DNA of 64,000 bases from Euglena gracilis. Lineage: Eukaryota; Euglenida; Euglenophyceae; Euglenales. The notes under the pieces were generated by a model, which was not told the origin of the DNA, did no database searches, and was given only the letters and a program-made list of their open reading frames with translations. This document shows, in pieces, positions 1-13,200 of this stretch. How positions within the stretch are numbered: the first letter of the stretch is position 1; each line of letters starts with the position of its first letter. The stretch lies in the NCBI GenBank assembly GCA_039621445.1, contig CP154954.1, positions 18,072,589-18,136,588 of the forward strand. The letters run 5' to 3'. A program made the translations under genes and the position numbers.

Positions 1-106
1 ACACTACCCCCCCCACATACCCCCCCCACACCCCCCCCCCACACTACCCCCCCCACACATACCCCCCCACACACCCCCCCCACACACCCCCCCCACAGTA
101 CCCCAC
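1..106. repeat. C-rich ACAC/CCCCCCC simple repeat
   Basis: Irregular repeats of ACACTACCCCCCCC and ACACCCCCCCC at the window edge; non-coding. Confidence 0.9.
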
Positions 107-2880
107 ATTTAAGTGTGGGGGCTCCACTTTATGCCATATGTGCAACGATGTTTGACGAAACCAAACGTACACAGGTGGTGGCAAAAATTGCCGTCCGAAC
201 ACGTGGTGTTTATCGGACAAGCGTGTTCGTTGGACACAGAGGAGGGGGGAATATTTTAACCGGAACGAGCAAATCAATTCAATGATAATTCAATGTTCAT
301 TGGTTCTGTTGATGAAATGATGGTGCTGATTTTCCCAATTGATGGGGGAAGCCGAAGATGTGAGAGCAACCACAGATCAGCCCCCTTGAAGCTTCGATTG
401 CGACCTGAAAATGTCGACCCGTGGCCCAAGGTGCGAACCATTTGTGGAGAAGTGGGGGGTTCACGAGGAGCACGACACTGGGTCAGCTCGGTAAGTGCGG
501 TAGAGGGGAGGGCACACCTTGCACGGGAAATTGCCAGAAAAAAACTGCACCCAGATTGTCCAGATATCACACCTCGAAACAGAACCACCTCTAAACTCTG
601 GAAAGGAGATGTCCTGTTCGTGCCTTCTTCATGAGCTCTTTTCTCTGTCATCTTTTGGGAGAAACAAAATAGACAAAAACAGAATCATCTACTCTCTTCC
701 AGCATTTCTTAATTACTGTGAGTGTGACTGCTGGGGACAAGTACGTTGCTGTCCCGACGAAGCGCCCCGAAACAAGACAGTTGGTTGAAATCCTTGGGAG
801 GTTACTTTGGTAAAGATGTTCGGGGGAAGGTTGGGGGGTGTTTTGTATGCCGGACAATACAATCACTTAGTCACTGGCCAACCCCCCCCCAGGGGTTGGG
901 TGACAGATTTTTTTCAGAGTGACTGACTGGTTTTTGGCCTCCACCCCCTCCGCCCCCTGGGGGTCAGCAAAAAAAACAACACTGAAGTGGCCAGGCGCAA
1001 AAGGCGCCGGAAAAATCCTCTGGCCTCATTCTCACGTTTGTGGTCAGTCAAATTTCCCTTGGATTCCAGAGTCGCTGACCACCCGGGGGGGGGGGGGGTA
1101 TTGACTGACTGGTTTTCTGAGGAGAGAAAAAAAATATGAGTAAGTGGTTTTTGGAGGAATGGAAATGACCACTCGGGGGTCGTTGGAAAAATTGGATGTG
1201 GAACCCGCTCTGGAACCCGCTCTTCCTGGGACTTGGGTTAAATTTCTGTCGCGTGAATCATGGAACGTTGACCTGTTTTTCCTGTCCATACCATTGCTTA
1301 CCCACCCCACCCACGGGGGGGGGGTCACTTTCCACTTCCAAAGCCAGTCACCCACTTCACACCCCGGGGGGTTGGACATGCCTGAAGCAATGGCATGGCC
1401 CCGTCCCCAGACTGTACTCTGTTTCTTCAAATCAAGTCTGACGTTTGAAATGATTGGAAAGTAGCATTTCCAAAGCCCCTGACATGGAAAAGACCACTTC
1501 GAAAATGCACCACAAATGCAAAAAAAAAACCCAACAAGCACGATAGAGGTCTATTCCCGGCCAAATCCTTGAGGCCAGAGAGGCACCAGTTGTGGACGCG
1601 ACCATGAATGTGTCTGTGCCGAACCAGCAAATGACAAAAAACATGCGAGGGGAATGGAATTTGGAATTGATTTGAGCCCCATTTCCCCCCGGAGGCTATC
1701 TTTGATCTTCCTATTCAAAACATTTCAAAAATTTCCGCACACCCTTTTGGGTAAACCCTCCTCCCAAATAGTACCCTTCTGGGTATTATTTTTTCGCCCG
1801 AAGTCCCGGCCCGAGGGGGGGGTATCATTTGGGTGGAGTGTAATAGCATCCCAAAATTTTCGAAATTTTTCGAAGTCCCGTAGGACCCAAAATAGCACCC
1901 AAAACCCCCCTTTGGGGTCATTTTTTGTACTTTCTCATGAAATTTTACAATTTTGGAGGCCAGATGATCCACAAAATTGATTTTTTCCCCTAATTTGTTG
2001 TCAGAGATTGAGATTTTTGCCTTCAGGTTAAAATCCGGGTCGTTGGCCCCAGATTGGGGGGGTATTAATTCGGTCTGGGGGTGTTATTTGGGGGATTATT
2101 TGGGGGGGGGATTATTTGGGGGGTTTATCTTATGCCAGAAATGACAACTTTCCCTGTCCCAAACCAACCAACAACACAGAGGGAATGAATGTGATACCAA
2201 AAATCACACATGCATGTGGAGTCCTCTGTTTGATAAGAATTGTGAGGTTGCTAGTATGAAATGCACCCCACTGGGCACCAGTTGGTTGGCAGGGAAGGAG
2301 GCAATATGGTGCAGGTGCTAGACCATGAAACCAAAGTGAACACAATGCTCGGAGACAGCAATTAGAACACCCACAGTGGCCGAGGGAGGACACCGAGGCA
2401 AACTTAGGCGGCGTGAATTGCCGAACCGATTTTTGTGTTTTTTGACGTTTTTTGGCTGGTTTGAAATCCCCCTAAAAGGGCACAAAAGTTTAGGTTCAGG
2501 GCTGCGTCGTAGCTTTGGGCCAAAAATTTCCATGTGTGGTTTTGTCCGGTTATCCACCTAAACATTTTCCGATTGTGTGTGATTTGTGTGTTTTGGGGGC
2601 AGTTTAGAACAGCTTGAAAAGGTTAAAATAAAGGAGTTTTGAATGAATGTGACATGGAGCTGTGCCTCCATGGTTTTTATGTTGTTGACTATTTGAGAAA
2701 CGAATGAATGTTGCAAGCGTACGCTGATAACCTCCAAAAATGAAACAAGAGGTGTCAGAGTTTAGGCAGATATCTATGTTGAATAAACGATTACCGTCTA
2801 AAGGTGTAAACAAAGAATGGTTCGCAGATTACCGCCACCATAAAACAAGCAATTGATGATTTGTAGGAGGGAATCCGCCT
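107..2880. other. No gene recognised; dispersed repeat copy at about 1690-2130
   Basis: Short ORFs on both strands lack protein-like character. The part near 1690-2130 (TTCGCCCGAAGTCC, TTTGGGGTCATTTTTT, GGAGGCCAGATGATCC) recurs at about 28120-28560 and partly at 24540-24660, so it is a dispersed repeat. Confidence 0.6.
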
Positions 2881-2883
2881 GCT

Positions 2884-2890
2884 GTGTGTG

Positions 2891-2978
<88 letters not shown>
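2884..2978. repeat. (GT)n microsatellite with GCGT variants
   Basis: Near-perfect GT dinucleotide run with an internal stretch of GCGT repeats. Confidence 0.97.
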
Positions 2979-2981
<3 letters not shown>

Positions 2982-3324
2982 GGTAAGTGATTGGCGACTT
3001 GGTGTGGGTGGAGGTCCGTATGGGGTGAATAAGAAACATGGTGGTGTCCTGGTGGTATTGCCCTACCCGAGACCGGCATTGGCCAGATGCCGGTACCTGC
3101 TGGGGTCTCTGCAATGGGGCGCAATAACACCATAGCCAATGGTGGCTGAAGAACTCCCTGACGACGTGGGCAGGTGCCACCTGATGATATCCTGCTTTTG
3201 CCAACGCTCTTGGATAGAAATGGCCTGTCTAAAACGGGCCAAAAACAAAAAAGCAAAATTAACTGATTTATGAAGCTCTGCACTCATAGCATCCCGTTAC
3301 AGGCTTCTTTTTAAGTCAGCAGAC

Positions 3325-3600
3325 CCCCCCCCCCCCCCCGGGGGGGGGGGGGGGGGGGGGGTTCCTGACCGGCCCCCCCCCGGGGGGGGTGGGGGTCCCG
3401 CGCCGGAGGCGCTGGGTATACCTTTTCGGCGCGAAGCGCCGAAAATTTTTGAAAAATTGCCTTTAACGGGCCCGATTTTGGGGGGGGTCCCCGCCCCCCC
3501 CCCCCCCCCGGGGGGGGGTCCCTTCCCCCCCCGGGGGGCGGGTCCCGCGCCACCCTGGGTGGGTGGGGGGGAACCCCCTTCTCCCCCCCCCCCGGGGGTC
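3325..3600. repeat. G/C homopolymer-rich inverted segment
   Basis: Runs of 10 or more C or G at both ends. The outer AAGTCAGCAGACCCCC (about 3312) and GGGGGTCTTAAAAAG ends are roughly inverted, and a GGCGCTTCGCGCC-like hairpin lies in the centre. Resembles a foldback or MITE; prone to assembly error. Confidence 0.5.
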
Positions 3601-4024
3601 TTAAAAAGAAGCCTCCTGTATGAGCAAACCCACAAAGCCTTTCCACCGCCAGCAATTTGGTTTTAGGCAGTTAACCGCCTAACCGGACCCACATTAATTT
3701 AAAAAAAACGTTGAGGAGTTTGCATGGGGTTGGGTGGGGACCAAGAGACGACGTGGGCGGTTATCCGCTTGAAAAAAAAATACAGAGTACCACCCAGAGG
3801 CCAACAGCTGACTTGTCACGTTTGAGCACTGAGGCTTGGCCTCCTTTTATGTGTTTGGATGGAGACGGGGTTTGCAGAGACACCTTTAAGGGAGAGAGGG
3901 GCATACCAGCTGTGAGGTCAGAGAGGTCAGGCGGGAAACCGCCTGGACGCGTTTGGGTGGGCTGAAAAAGCAAACGGGATTGTGGACGATTGGGGGAGGG
4001 GAGTGGATGATGGGAACCTCCCTT

Positions 4025-4272
4025 GAATGCCATCTGCTGGCTTGTTTGCAAAGTTCTGAAACTCTTCCTTCACTACTTGTGACAGCAGTCGCAGTCGAAT
4101 CTTTGCGGAGGACATGGATGACAGATGTTGTTGCCAGGCTGCCAGGCAGTTTGCACGGACTGGTGTCTGGCGTGTTTTGGCGGGTTCGAGGACCAATTGC
4201 ATTGGGTCAAACGTCGACCCAGCGTTGGTTGAGAACGAGGGTCCGGCAGCATCGCAAACAACCGGAGCTACG
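4025..4272 (-). CDS. Possible exon of an unidentified minus-strand gene
   Basis: Open minus-strand segment encoding PMQLVLEPAKTRQTP then SMSSAKIRLRLLSQVVKEEF with protein-like composition. It begins after CTGGCCTC, the same 3' intron edge as in the cyclase gene. No family recognised. It could belong to the next gene downstream of the cyclase. Confidence 0.35.
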
Positions 4273-4299
4273 GAGGCCAGGTGTTCTCCCATTGTTTTG

Positions 4300-7200
4300 C
4301 GTTGTGTAAACTTCAAGGCGTTCCAGGGGGTGTTTCCCAACCCCCCCCCAAAACAGCCACATATTTTCAAAATCGGCACTTTGCCAAGTGCCCAAATAGA
4401 CCTAAAACGACCCAAATTTTTCCACCCGCATCACCTCCTAAAAGTTTCAACTCTAAACAGGTGGGGTCGGCTAAGCGAAAGCCCTCGCACCTCAAACACA
4501 CAGAAATTGGAAAAAAAATTGGGCAACTCACGTCGCCTGAGGCAAACGGCGTCCACAGCCTCACCGAACAAGAACAGGAACGGTTGGGAGGAAGGTTAAA
4601 ACAACAAATACAGGCTTGCTCTTCACGGCCCTGTTTCATTGGGTTGCCGGGCAAATCCCTCGATGGGCCAAGGCGACAAGGAACGCGGTCCTCAATGCGG
4701 CTGACATGGGAAACCTGCCGTGGTGGATGAGGCACCCCGGTAGGAAGTCTGGGCGACATTGGCTGGGAGTCCTGCCACAGCAGGCCTTCTGCCCCTCCCC
4801 TCCAGCATGGCATTACCTACCCCCCCCCCACCCCCACCCCTGGGAAACTGTCACCCGATGGGTCAGTCGGTACCAAGGACCCTGACAGTTTTCCCAGGCG
4901 GGACCCTGGCAGTTTCCCAGAAAGGGCATTTCAAGTGGAAAATCGATTGAAAATGGCCCGTGACAGGTTGGTCAGTACCGGGGATGCTGACAACTTCTTA
5001 TTTGACAAGTGGGCTGGTGACGGTGACCCTGACCAGGCTTTTGCTTAAGGACTGGGGAGGGGGGGTCCATTGGTTAGCCATTTTGCTAGTCACTTGAAAG
5101 GCCACTAGCTAGACCCCCCTTCCCCAGGAGGGGTCTGGGGGAGCCCCCTGGTGGGAAAAAATTTCCTCTGGCGCTGAGCGCCGAGAAAATAAGTTTCCAA
5201 AAATTTTTCAAGAATAGCTGAAAATGGGCATTTTGGGCAAGTTTTGGGTTCCAGAAAAAAATTTAGCGCTTCTGGGAGTTAATCCCCTCCAATACGGGGG
5301 TGTAACAGGTCTTAAATCGTGTTCCGGGTGTCAGGGTACAGGGTCCCAGGGGTTACAAAAAAATGGTACATTTGCGCAAATGCGCGCATCAAAAGGAAAA
5401 AAGCTTAAGTGCGAAATCGGCCGCCCACTAGGATTTCAACTACCTCCTCCCCCCCTGTCTAAGCACCGGAAAAGATGGGTAAGAACCTGGGGGGTGGTGC
5501 TTATTTTTCCAAAATATGGGTAAGAACCAGGGGGGTGGTGCTTAGACAGGGGGGAACAATTTGACTGCAAAAAATATCCGGCGCTTCGCGCCGAAAAGGA
5601 AAAATTCCCCCTATCTTGGAGGTCCACTGTTGAACTTACACACATTTGGACGCAGAAATCAACAATACCTCACCAAATCAGGCCTCAGAAGTTGCAGAAA
5701 TTTCGAATTTTTTGAGAAATTTCCCTGAAAAATGCACACAAAATAAACTCCCCATGACGATGACCTTTAAAAAGATGGGTAAGAAAGAACCGGGGGGGGT
5801 GCTTAGACAAGGGTGGTGCTTAGACAAGGGGGGGGAGGTAGCCAAATTTGGACTGGCTGCAGTCGAACCCTCCCCCCCCCCAAAGCGCACTTCGAGCCCT
5901 TAATTAAAAGCCTGACCATGACAGGTTCTCGGGTATCAAAATTTCCGGGGGGGGGTAGGCAATTCAAACAGACCAAACAAGGAAGCAAAGTTACTTTGGG
6001 CCCTTTGTTTACAGCTGGAGCGGCAGCCTGGAGGCGAAGACAGCAAAGAGGAGGGCCAATTTTCGGCCAAAGCGACCGAAGAGGAAAGCAGCCTTCCCCA
6101 TGCGTGTCAACCCCAGAAGGTGTTTGCGGGCCAACAGAAGTTGTCCATCAGAGACACCCAGAGAGGGGCAGATGAAGAAATGAAGGTGATGCACTAAGTA
6201 GCCCCAAAAAGAGAAATTGAAACATAAATTTTATTCCTGCGCATGAAGCCAGGTCCTGGATATTAACATTTAGGGTTAGGGTTTGGGCTGGAGATTAATA
6301 TTTAAGGGGTTAGTATTGGGGGAGGGGCAACGCCATTTCTCTACTCCCTTGTCTAAGCCCCAAAATTAAGCAAAACCACAGAACCACTTGAAACACTTAG
6401 CTTTGGAAAGTCTGGCCCCAACACCAACAACATCTGGGCTAACCCCACGTCTGGGCTAACCCCACGAGAAAAAGTGGCAACTTTTAAATGAGCGAAATCA
6501 GGAGACAAAAAATATGACACGGCCTGGCGGAAAAAGATACCTCTCCACCGAAATAGAGCAAGGTTTCAAAGAGTCAACAACCTGGAAAGGACAATTTCTT
6601 CGATGAGGTAATGCGGAAAGGAGCTTTGCACATTTGCAGGTGCAACAGCTGAACGTACAAAAAAATCTGCACCAAAGTCAGCAGGGAGATTAAAGGGAGA
6701 ACAAAGAGGGAGTGAAATGGAAAAAAACGCAGAGCTCCAGGTGCCCAATATATGAGTGGCTGGAATTCTTAGATCCATGATAAGAAACCACATGCACAAA
6801 ATGAAATCGCTGACTCCCTTCACGTATTCCGCCGAACCGCCGATACAGAAAAACACACCAAACCCCCACAACACATCACACCCATCCACAGCACCATACA
6901 GCACCGGATACGGTGACATTGCCTCCCCCCAATAATTTCGCCCTCTACAAATTTTGTAGACCGATGTTTTTGGGCCATTTATTTTTTATTTGGGCAATAC
7001 TCAAAACCATTGTTAGACCAATTGATTTTTCCTAAAGGCTGCTTTTTTATTATTAAAAAAATCATTTTCCTGAATGGCTATTTTCATTGATAATGCTGAT
7101 GTGATTTAATGCATACAACAGAACATTATAGCACTTTGGATGATTTTTGCGCTTACAACCTCCTGATTGTCCAAAAAGATGCATCAGTCTGTCAAGCTTT

Positions 7201-7370
7201 TTGTTGTGAAGGGCAAAGAGCAAAATTATTTGGGCAGACCTTTTTCCGTCCTCCCCGTGCCAAAGTTATCTGGGCACGCAGAGCTTCAGCACAGTGCAAA
7301 GTTATTGGGGGAAGGGGGTTAACTGCACCCACGCCGAGCGACGGCGGGGCCGCTGCGCTTTTCGGTCCAC
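4300..7370. other. Intergenic; no gene recognised; local repeats
   Basis: Contains a local repeat of GGGTAAGAACC and GGTGCTTAGACAGGG around 5430-5840 and low-complexity C/G runs. No convincing coding segment on either strand. Confidence 0.5.
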
Positions 7371-7440
7371 TCACTTCTCCCGGAAGTGGAACACGCCGTC
7401 CCACGGCCGGTCGGCCTGCGCGTGCTCCAGCTGGGCGGCC
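7371..7440 (-). CDS. Cyclase terminal exon X
   Basis: Encodes AAQLEHAQADRPWDGVFHFR then EK and a TGA stop. W-D-G-V-x-x-x-x-E-K is the usual C-terminus of this cyclase type. Starts after CTGACCCT. Confidence 0.88.
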
Positions 7441-10175
7441 AGGGTCAGGGCGTCGCTTCACAAACCGCCTGGGGTTTGGGTTGGCTGCCGTCTGGCTGGT
7501 GGGTCGGGGGTGGGGCCTTCCAACGGAAGCGACATCCGGGCCAGGGCGGCCCACGCCTTGTCTGGCGGGTCGAGCAGCGGGTTGGCCGCCAGCAGCTGCC
7601 GCGCCTGCTGCGGGTCCACAGCAGCCCGCCGCGCCGGTGTTTGGGGTCCCAGAAAACGGGCTGCCTCCCAGAAAACGGGGCGGTTCCCCTGAATGGCACG
7701 CTGCTGCTACCCCCCCCCCCTGTCCCTTGGCCTGGTCCTTTTTACAACCCACGGGTGGAGGGTGGTGGGCGGACCACCACCCACTCACTTCTGAGGTAAT
7801 TTGGGGTCTTCTGTTTTGCTTTTTTGGCACTTTGCAACAAAAATCCAGGATTTATCCTTAAAATCGAGTTTAAATGTGTGCTTCACACCAGTACCTTAGT
7901 CCATAAAATGCACTATCCTGACAGAATTTATTGACCTTCTCAGATGTCTGCACAACACCTCCGCTTTGTGGATGTCTTCCACTCTGCTCTTGTCCCAAAA
8001 ATCCCTGTTGTTAAGGCTTCAAAATTTAAATGAGCTTTGGTCCACTTATGCAGTTGAAAACACAAAGCATTAGAATGATTGATGTGTGCAATTGCGCACA
8101 CCAACCACCCAAAAACACTGGGACTGTTTGTGGGGACAGAGTCCAGCACCACAGCGCCAATGAGCGATAACAGCAGCGCATCTCTATGGCATGCAGCACC
8201 TGGTGTGATGACATAACCCCTATCTGGCTATGTCACGCAGAAATGGAAATGGGGGGAGTGGGGGTTTCATTTTTTTCTTTGGTAAATTCGGTTCGGGGAG
8301 GTCAGTCCCAGCGCCTCACGACTCGGCGATGTGTTTCGGTGGGTCAAAAACACCAAATTTGCACCATTGCCCCCCAGGTGTCACCACTGGAAATTTGCGA
8401 AAGCCTGAGGGCCGGCGTGTCACAAGCAAGTCAAAAACCTGGACCCCAATTCAAATAAAAAATTCAAACAGTTTGAGTCCGTGTGTGTATTAGCGCACAC
8501 TGACACAAAAATGATTACCCGCCCCCCCCCCCTTGTCCAACGACCGGGTTCCTGCAACCCCCGACCGGGGGGAGGGGTGGGGGGGGGGGAGGGGGTCGTA
8601 CCACCCCCCAACCTGCAAACCCCCGAACGAGGCGGTGGTCGGAAGGGGCTCGTACTAGGGGCCAAAACAAAAACCAAAAGCCAAAAAAGGTGCAATTTCA
8701 TAACGGTGGAGGTTGCCACCGGCGCCTCTCAGCATGGAGGTCAGAACGGGCGGTATCCCGTGGTACAAAACACATTACGGGACAATGACACAAACACGGG
8801 AAAAAGCTGGTCGACAAGCACATGAGAGGTAAAAAATTTTTGTGGTCACCTGCAACCCCCGACCGGGGGGGGTGGTACCCCCCCAACCTGCAACCCCCGG
8901 CCAGGGGGTGGTCGGTATATGGGGGTGGTCGGTGGACAAGGGGGGGGGGGGCGGGTAAGAACGAGATCCGCTGCCAAAATACAACTTAGAATTGATTGCA
9001 TGGCTTCATTCAACGTTGATCCAATGGAGGTAAAATATGGACGATTTAACCAGGATTGCAAATGGTGACAGGATACTTCTGAATTGGAAGTCTGCGACGT
9101 GCTGGTGGCCGGCCACCGTAGCAGTGTACGCCTCCTCGTACCGGGCTGCAGACTGCAGCAGCGCCGTGCGGTCCACCTGTGTCCAGTGGTACGCCACCTG
9201 GCCAGAGGCAGGCCGGGGGCTTTCTGCTCGCACCAACCCACTGGGTTGCCAGCTGATGCAACGTGCAACGTTTGAAATATTGCACCAGAGTTGCGTCGAG
9301 GACTCCAGGATTGAATTTCAGGTCTAAAAACAGGACACTGACGAGGAGATCGTTGATTGAAGCTCAATTTCGGCGCTACCCTCAAATTTGATTCAGGGCA
9401 ATGGGAGACCCAAACTGCCAATTTGGAACCTCAGCCCCACTCACTAAACCCACAATGCATTGCTTCCTCCCTCGTCTATGTGCTGGGCGGTTCTCAGCAT
9501 CTTCTTTTGGAAGGCGAGTTTCAGGAAGCCCCGTTTTTCGCAAATTCTGCCACCTCCCCAGAAATTTTCAGCTGACAGATTGGACAGTCCCAGGGGCAAA
9601 TACCTCTCATGACAGGTTGGCTGGCATCGGGGACCCTGAAAATTTACGGCAGGTGGGGCCCTGACAGGTTCTCGCTAATGCCTGGAACGGACCGTTTGCA
9701 CAACGGTGGAAATGGTTTGGTTGCACTCAACAAATCTTTCTGAAGTCAAAGGTCATGGGTATGCTGAATACGTAAATCTAGGTGCCACTTATTGTATTGA
9801 AGGGGAAAAAAACGGCACCTTTGTGCAATTGCGCAAAAGAACAAGCCAACTACGTGTCAAGATGATGGGCTACCCAACCTGGGAGGGGTAAGATATTGCT
9901 CAAATACTTAGAGGTTGCAGAAACTCCTGAAGCGTGATCTGGGGGAACCGTGGTTTTGCCAGTCAGAAACAGGTCTGTCCCCGGCCGTGTGTGGGGCTGC
10001 ACAACTCCAGGCTTGTGCCCACAGTTTTGGCCAGGAACCACTGTTGCACCTTGAGACATGTTGGCCAACGGAAATGTCCGCCGTCGAACACCCACCCACT
10101 GAAACCATGCCCAAGAGCACAACCCTGTGGGAGAGAAGGTCGGCATTTGGGTGAATGGGGACTGGTGACAAATTG

Positions 10176-10225
<50 letters not shown>

Positions 10226-10265
10226 GCACACACACACGCACACGCACACGCACACGCACACGCAC

Positions 10266-10297
<32 letters not shown>

Positions 10298-13200
10298 GCA
10301 CACCCACCACCCACACCCACCCACCCACCCACCCACCCACACACACACGCACGCACGCACGCACACACACACACACACAAATGCCCAACGAATGGCCTTT
10401 TGAATTCCAGTATGACACTTCAAGGAAATTAAATTTTAAATGAAAATTTATATATATCTCTCTCTGAAAAGAATCTGATGGAAAGGTATGGTTAAGAGGT
10501 GTCTGCAGAAACAGTAGCTGCTGAGACAAACTCCAAATGAACATCCGATTGGGGGGAAAATACACTGTCCATTCCTCGGTTGGTGGTAGGGGGCAGTTAA
10601 ACTGCCCTCCCATACCCCGCAACCTTCAAACTAACCACTGCCTAGTCCCCTTCTGGGCGACCAACTAAAGACAAGACCTCCAAGCGAAGGAGAGAAAATG
10701 AGGACATCTAGGAACAAGGACCTCAACGTTAAACAAAATCTAAGGGAGCAAATGGCCGATAAAATCGGACGACATCAAGAAGGAATTGGTGTGATCTGGC
10801 ACCACTGGACCTTCAACCGTCTTCACAAAATGGCAAAGGCAATTTTTTCAACTTTTCAATTTTAATTTGGATTCTTTCCCTCCTGGACAGGACGTCGGCG
10901 GCTCTAGGCCGAAGGTCGGTCCTTCAAGGGTTAGTGTTAACAAAAAACACGTCCCACAAAGAACGTTCTGGCTGTTCTGGCTGGAGGAGCAGGTTCAACG
11001 TCACCTGAGAAAAATGATCCTTCAGGTGGCACGGACAAACAGACATAAAGTTTGTGGACAAAATTACAGCCACGCCAAATTTTTCGGTTTATGATAAACC
11101 GTAAACTTTGCGTGGCCATCACTCTGGCCCCTTCAAAATTGAATTGGGGTCTTTTCTAGGTTTTGGCCACTATATTGGAAGAAGTCGCTGGCGTGATGGT
11201 TTTGGGGTTTCAAGGTGAGGAAAATGAATGCATTCACATTGTTGCAAGTGCCAGGGAATTCCTTACAGACCCAGGGGGGAGGGTCCAGCTGGACAGCTGG
11301 AAGAAGGTGGCTGGATCCCCCTGGGGAGTGGGGGGCCCAAGAGGGGTCCTGGCGGCTGCCCGGCTGGAACCAGAAGACTGGCAAAAAAAAAGCACAAATC
11401 CAGCTGGGATGCATTTGTCACCCCAACATTTGGGGTGAACCCCCCTCCAAAAGACGCTCAAAAATGGCCATTTTGCCGTGATTTAAAAAGCTTTTGCGCT
11501 TCGCTTCGCCTTTTTTCTTCTTTTTCCCCCTTTATCGGTCCAGCCGGCTTTTTTGGGATTCGAAAACTTCATAACCCCCCCCCCCCCCCCCCCCCCCGGG
11601 TCCTCAGCCCATATGGGAGCTGCTTGCTGGAAAAAAATGGTGCACGTTGGCTGGACCTGCAGCACAGCTTAAGAAATTCCGTGATCTAGGCTCGTCAGCA
11701 GTCGATTACAATTCTTGGGTCAAACGCCCCCGTTGCAACGTTTGGATGACAAACCGAGCATCGCAATCCCCGATTGGCAGCTTGGCAGGTTTGTACATGA
11801 CTTTCGGGTGCTCCACATCCTCCATGTCCAGGCTGGCAGCCCCCGGAAGCTGCACTGCCTCCAGGCTGTGTTTCTCCATCATGGCTTCACTTTTAACACA
11901 CTGGACGTGGGTATTTGTCCCCACGACCAAACCCACCCACTCATTTTCTTGAAAACGCACACACCCACAACCCCCCAGTTGAAGCCCCGCATCACACAGA
12001 GTTTAAGTGAAGGTAGGGTCTCTGTGTGTTCCGCCTTGCACAGCACCTCGAACACCAGAAGAACCTCAATGACAGGGCCGAGTAACGTGAAAAATTTTGC
12101 CTGACATTGTTTCAACTGGGCTGAATTCAACCCAGGGCCCCTGTCAAACAATTTCTTACCGACCCTCCAGGGGAGGGGGAGCTTCTTCACTCATCCAAAA
12201 CCAGTCAGTAACTTTTTGTTGGAAAAGCAATCAGTCACTACCCCTTCCAAGGTTCTTTGAGAAATTCCCTGTAGCAGTCACCAGCCATGCAATTACTTAG
12301 TCATTTGGTGGGTGACTGGTTTTTTCTTCAGAATGACTGACTAGTTTTTTTGCACCAAACCCCCTGCCCTGGGGGGGGGCAAAGCCACTGAAGTGACCTG
12401 CTGCCGAATGTGCTGGGAAATTTTTTGTGGCTTTTTCAGTTTTTGGTCCATTTCCTTTTCATCCCAGAGTGGCTGATCCCCGGGGGATGCCCTTCGGCGC
12501 AGGTCCTCTGATGGCGGGCGGCGGTGCCCCCCCATCCATTCCATCGCCGGGCCCTGGGCTGCCTTGCCGGGCACTGTCACCCGCCCCAGCCGGCGGAAGT
12601 GGAAGTCCTCCGCACAGGCCTGGTACGTGGAACCGGAGACGCAGATGTACGTCCCCAGCAGGCTGCCTGTCTTGGAGCCCCCGCCTCGCCCTTGGGACAA
12701 AAACTTCTGAGGAAGCCAGAAAGCCAAATTTGGTTTCATCATTTTGATTTGGGTACTGACATTTTGTCCTGGGTCTATTGCCTTTGGTTGGTTCTGTTGG
12801 ATTAGACATGGGGGGGGCTTGGAATCCCTCCCCATTCATTGGGGAACTGAACCCCTGACAGCCTGAGGGGAACCCCCAACTGCATGACCATCATTGTTGT
12901 GCCTACGGGGAAAAATTGATGTTTCAAACACTTCAAACGATTCAAAAACACAAATAAAACAAAATAAAATGACATTGATATATTGAAGATTTCATGAAAT
13001 TTGGGAATGTGCGGCTGGTCCCCAGATAATTCTCAACCAGCCCCAAACGAATCGAAAGCTGGTGTCACAGTCAGTGCAACCCTCAAAAACCAATGACACA
13101 CTTCCTGACCCCCACAGCAATGTTTGTACTGCTTTTGGACATGAAGAAAGCCTGGGCCCAAACTTCTTGTTGAGCCCCTCCAGCCGGGAGGACAGATTGG

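Noticed and set aside
3040-3205. Possible coding segment on the minus strand
   Set aside because: All three minus frames are open here and none stands out.
7192-7861. ORFs of 212 and 250 codons over the last cyclase exons
   Set aside because: Frames rich in P, A, G and R opposite to or shifted from the real exons; the third minus frame gives the conserved tail instead.
9850-10622. Long ORFs rich in T-H, V-C or R-V over the 10.2-kb repeat
   Set aside because: They are translations of a CA microsatellite in several frames; no other coding signal.
11163-11438. Plus-strand ORF with fairly protein-like composition
   Set aside because: It lies in a cyclase intron, has no splice partners or family resemblance, and the other frames are open too.
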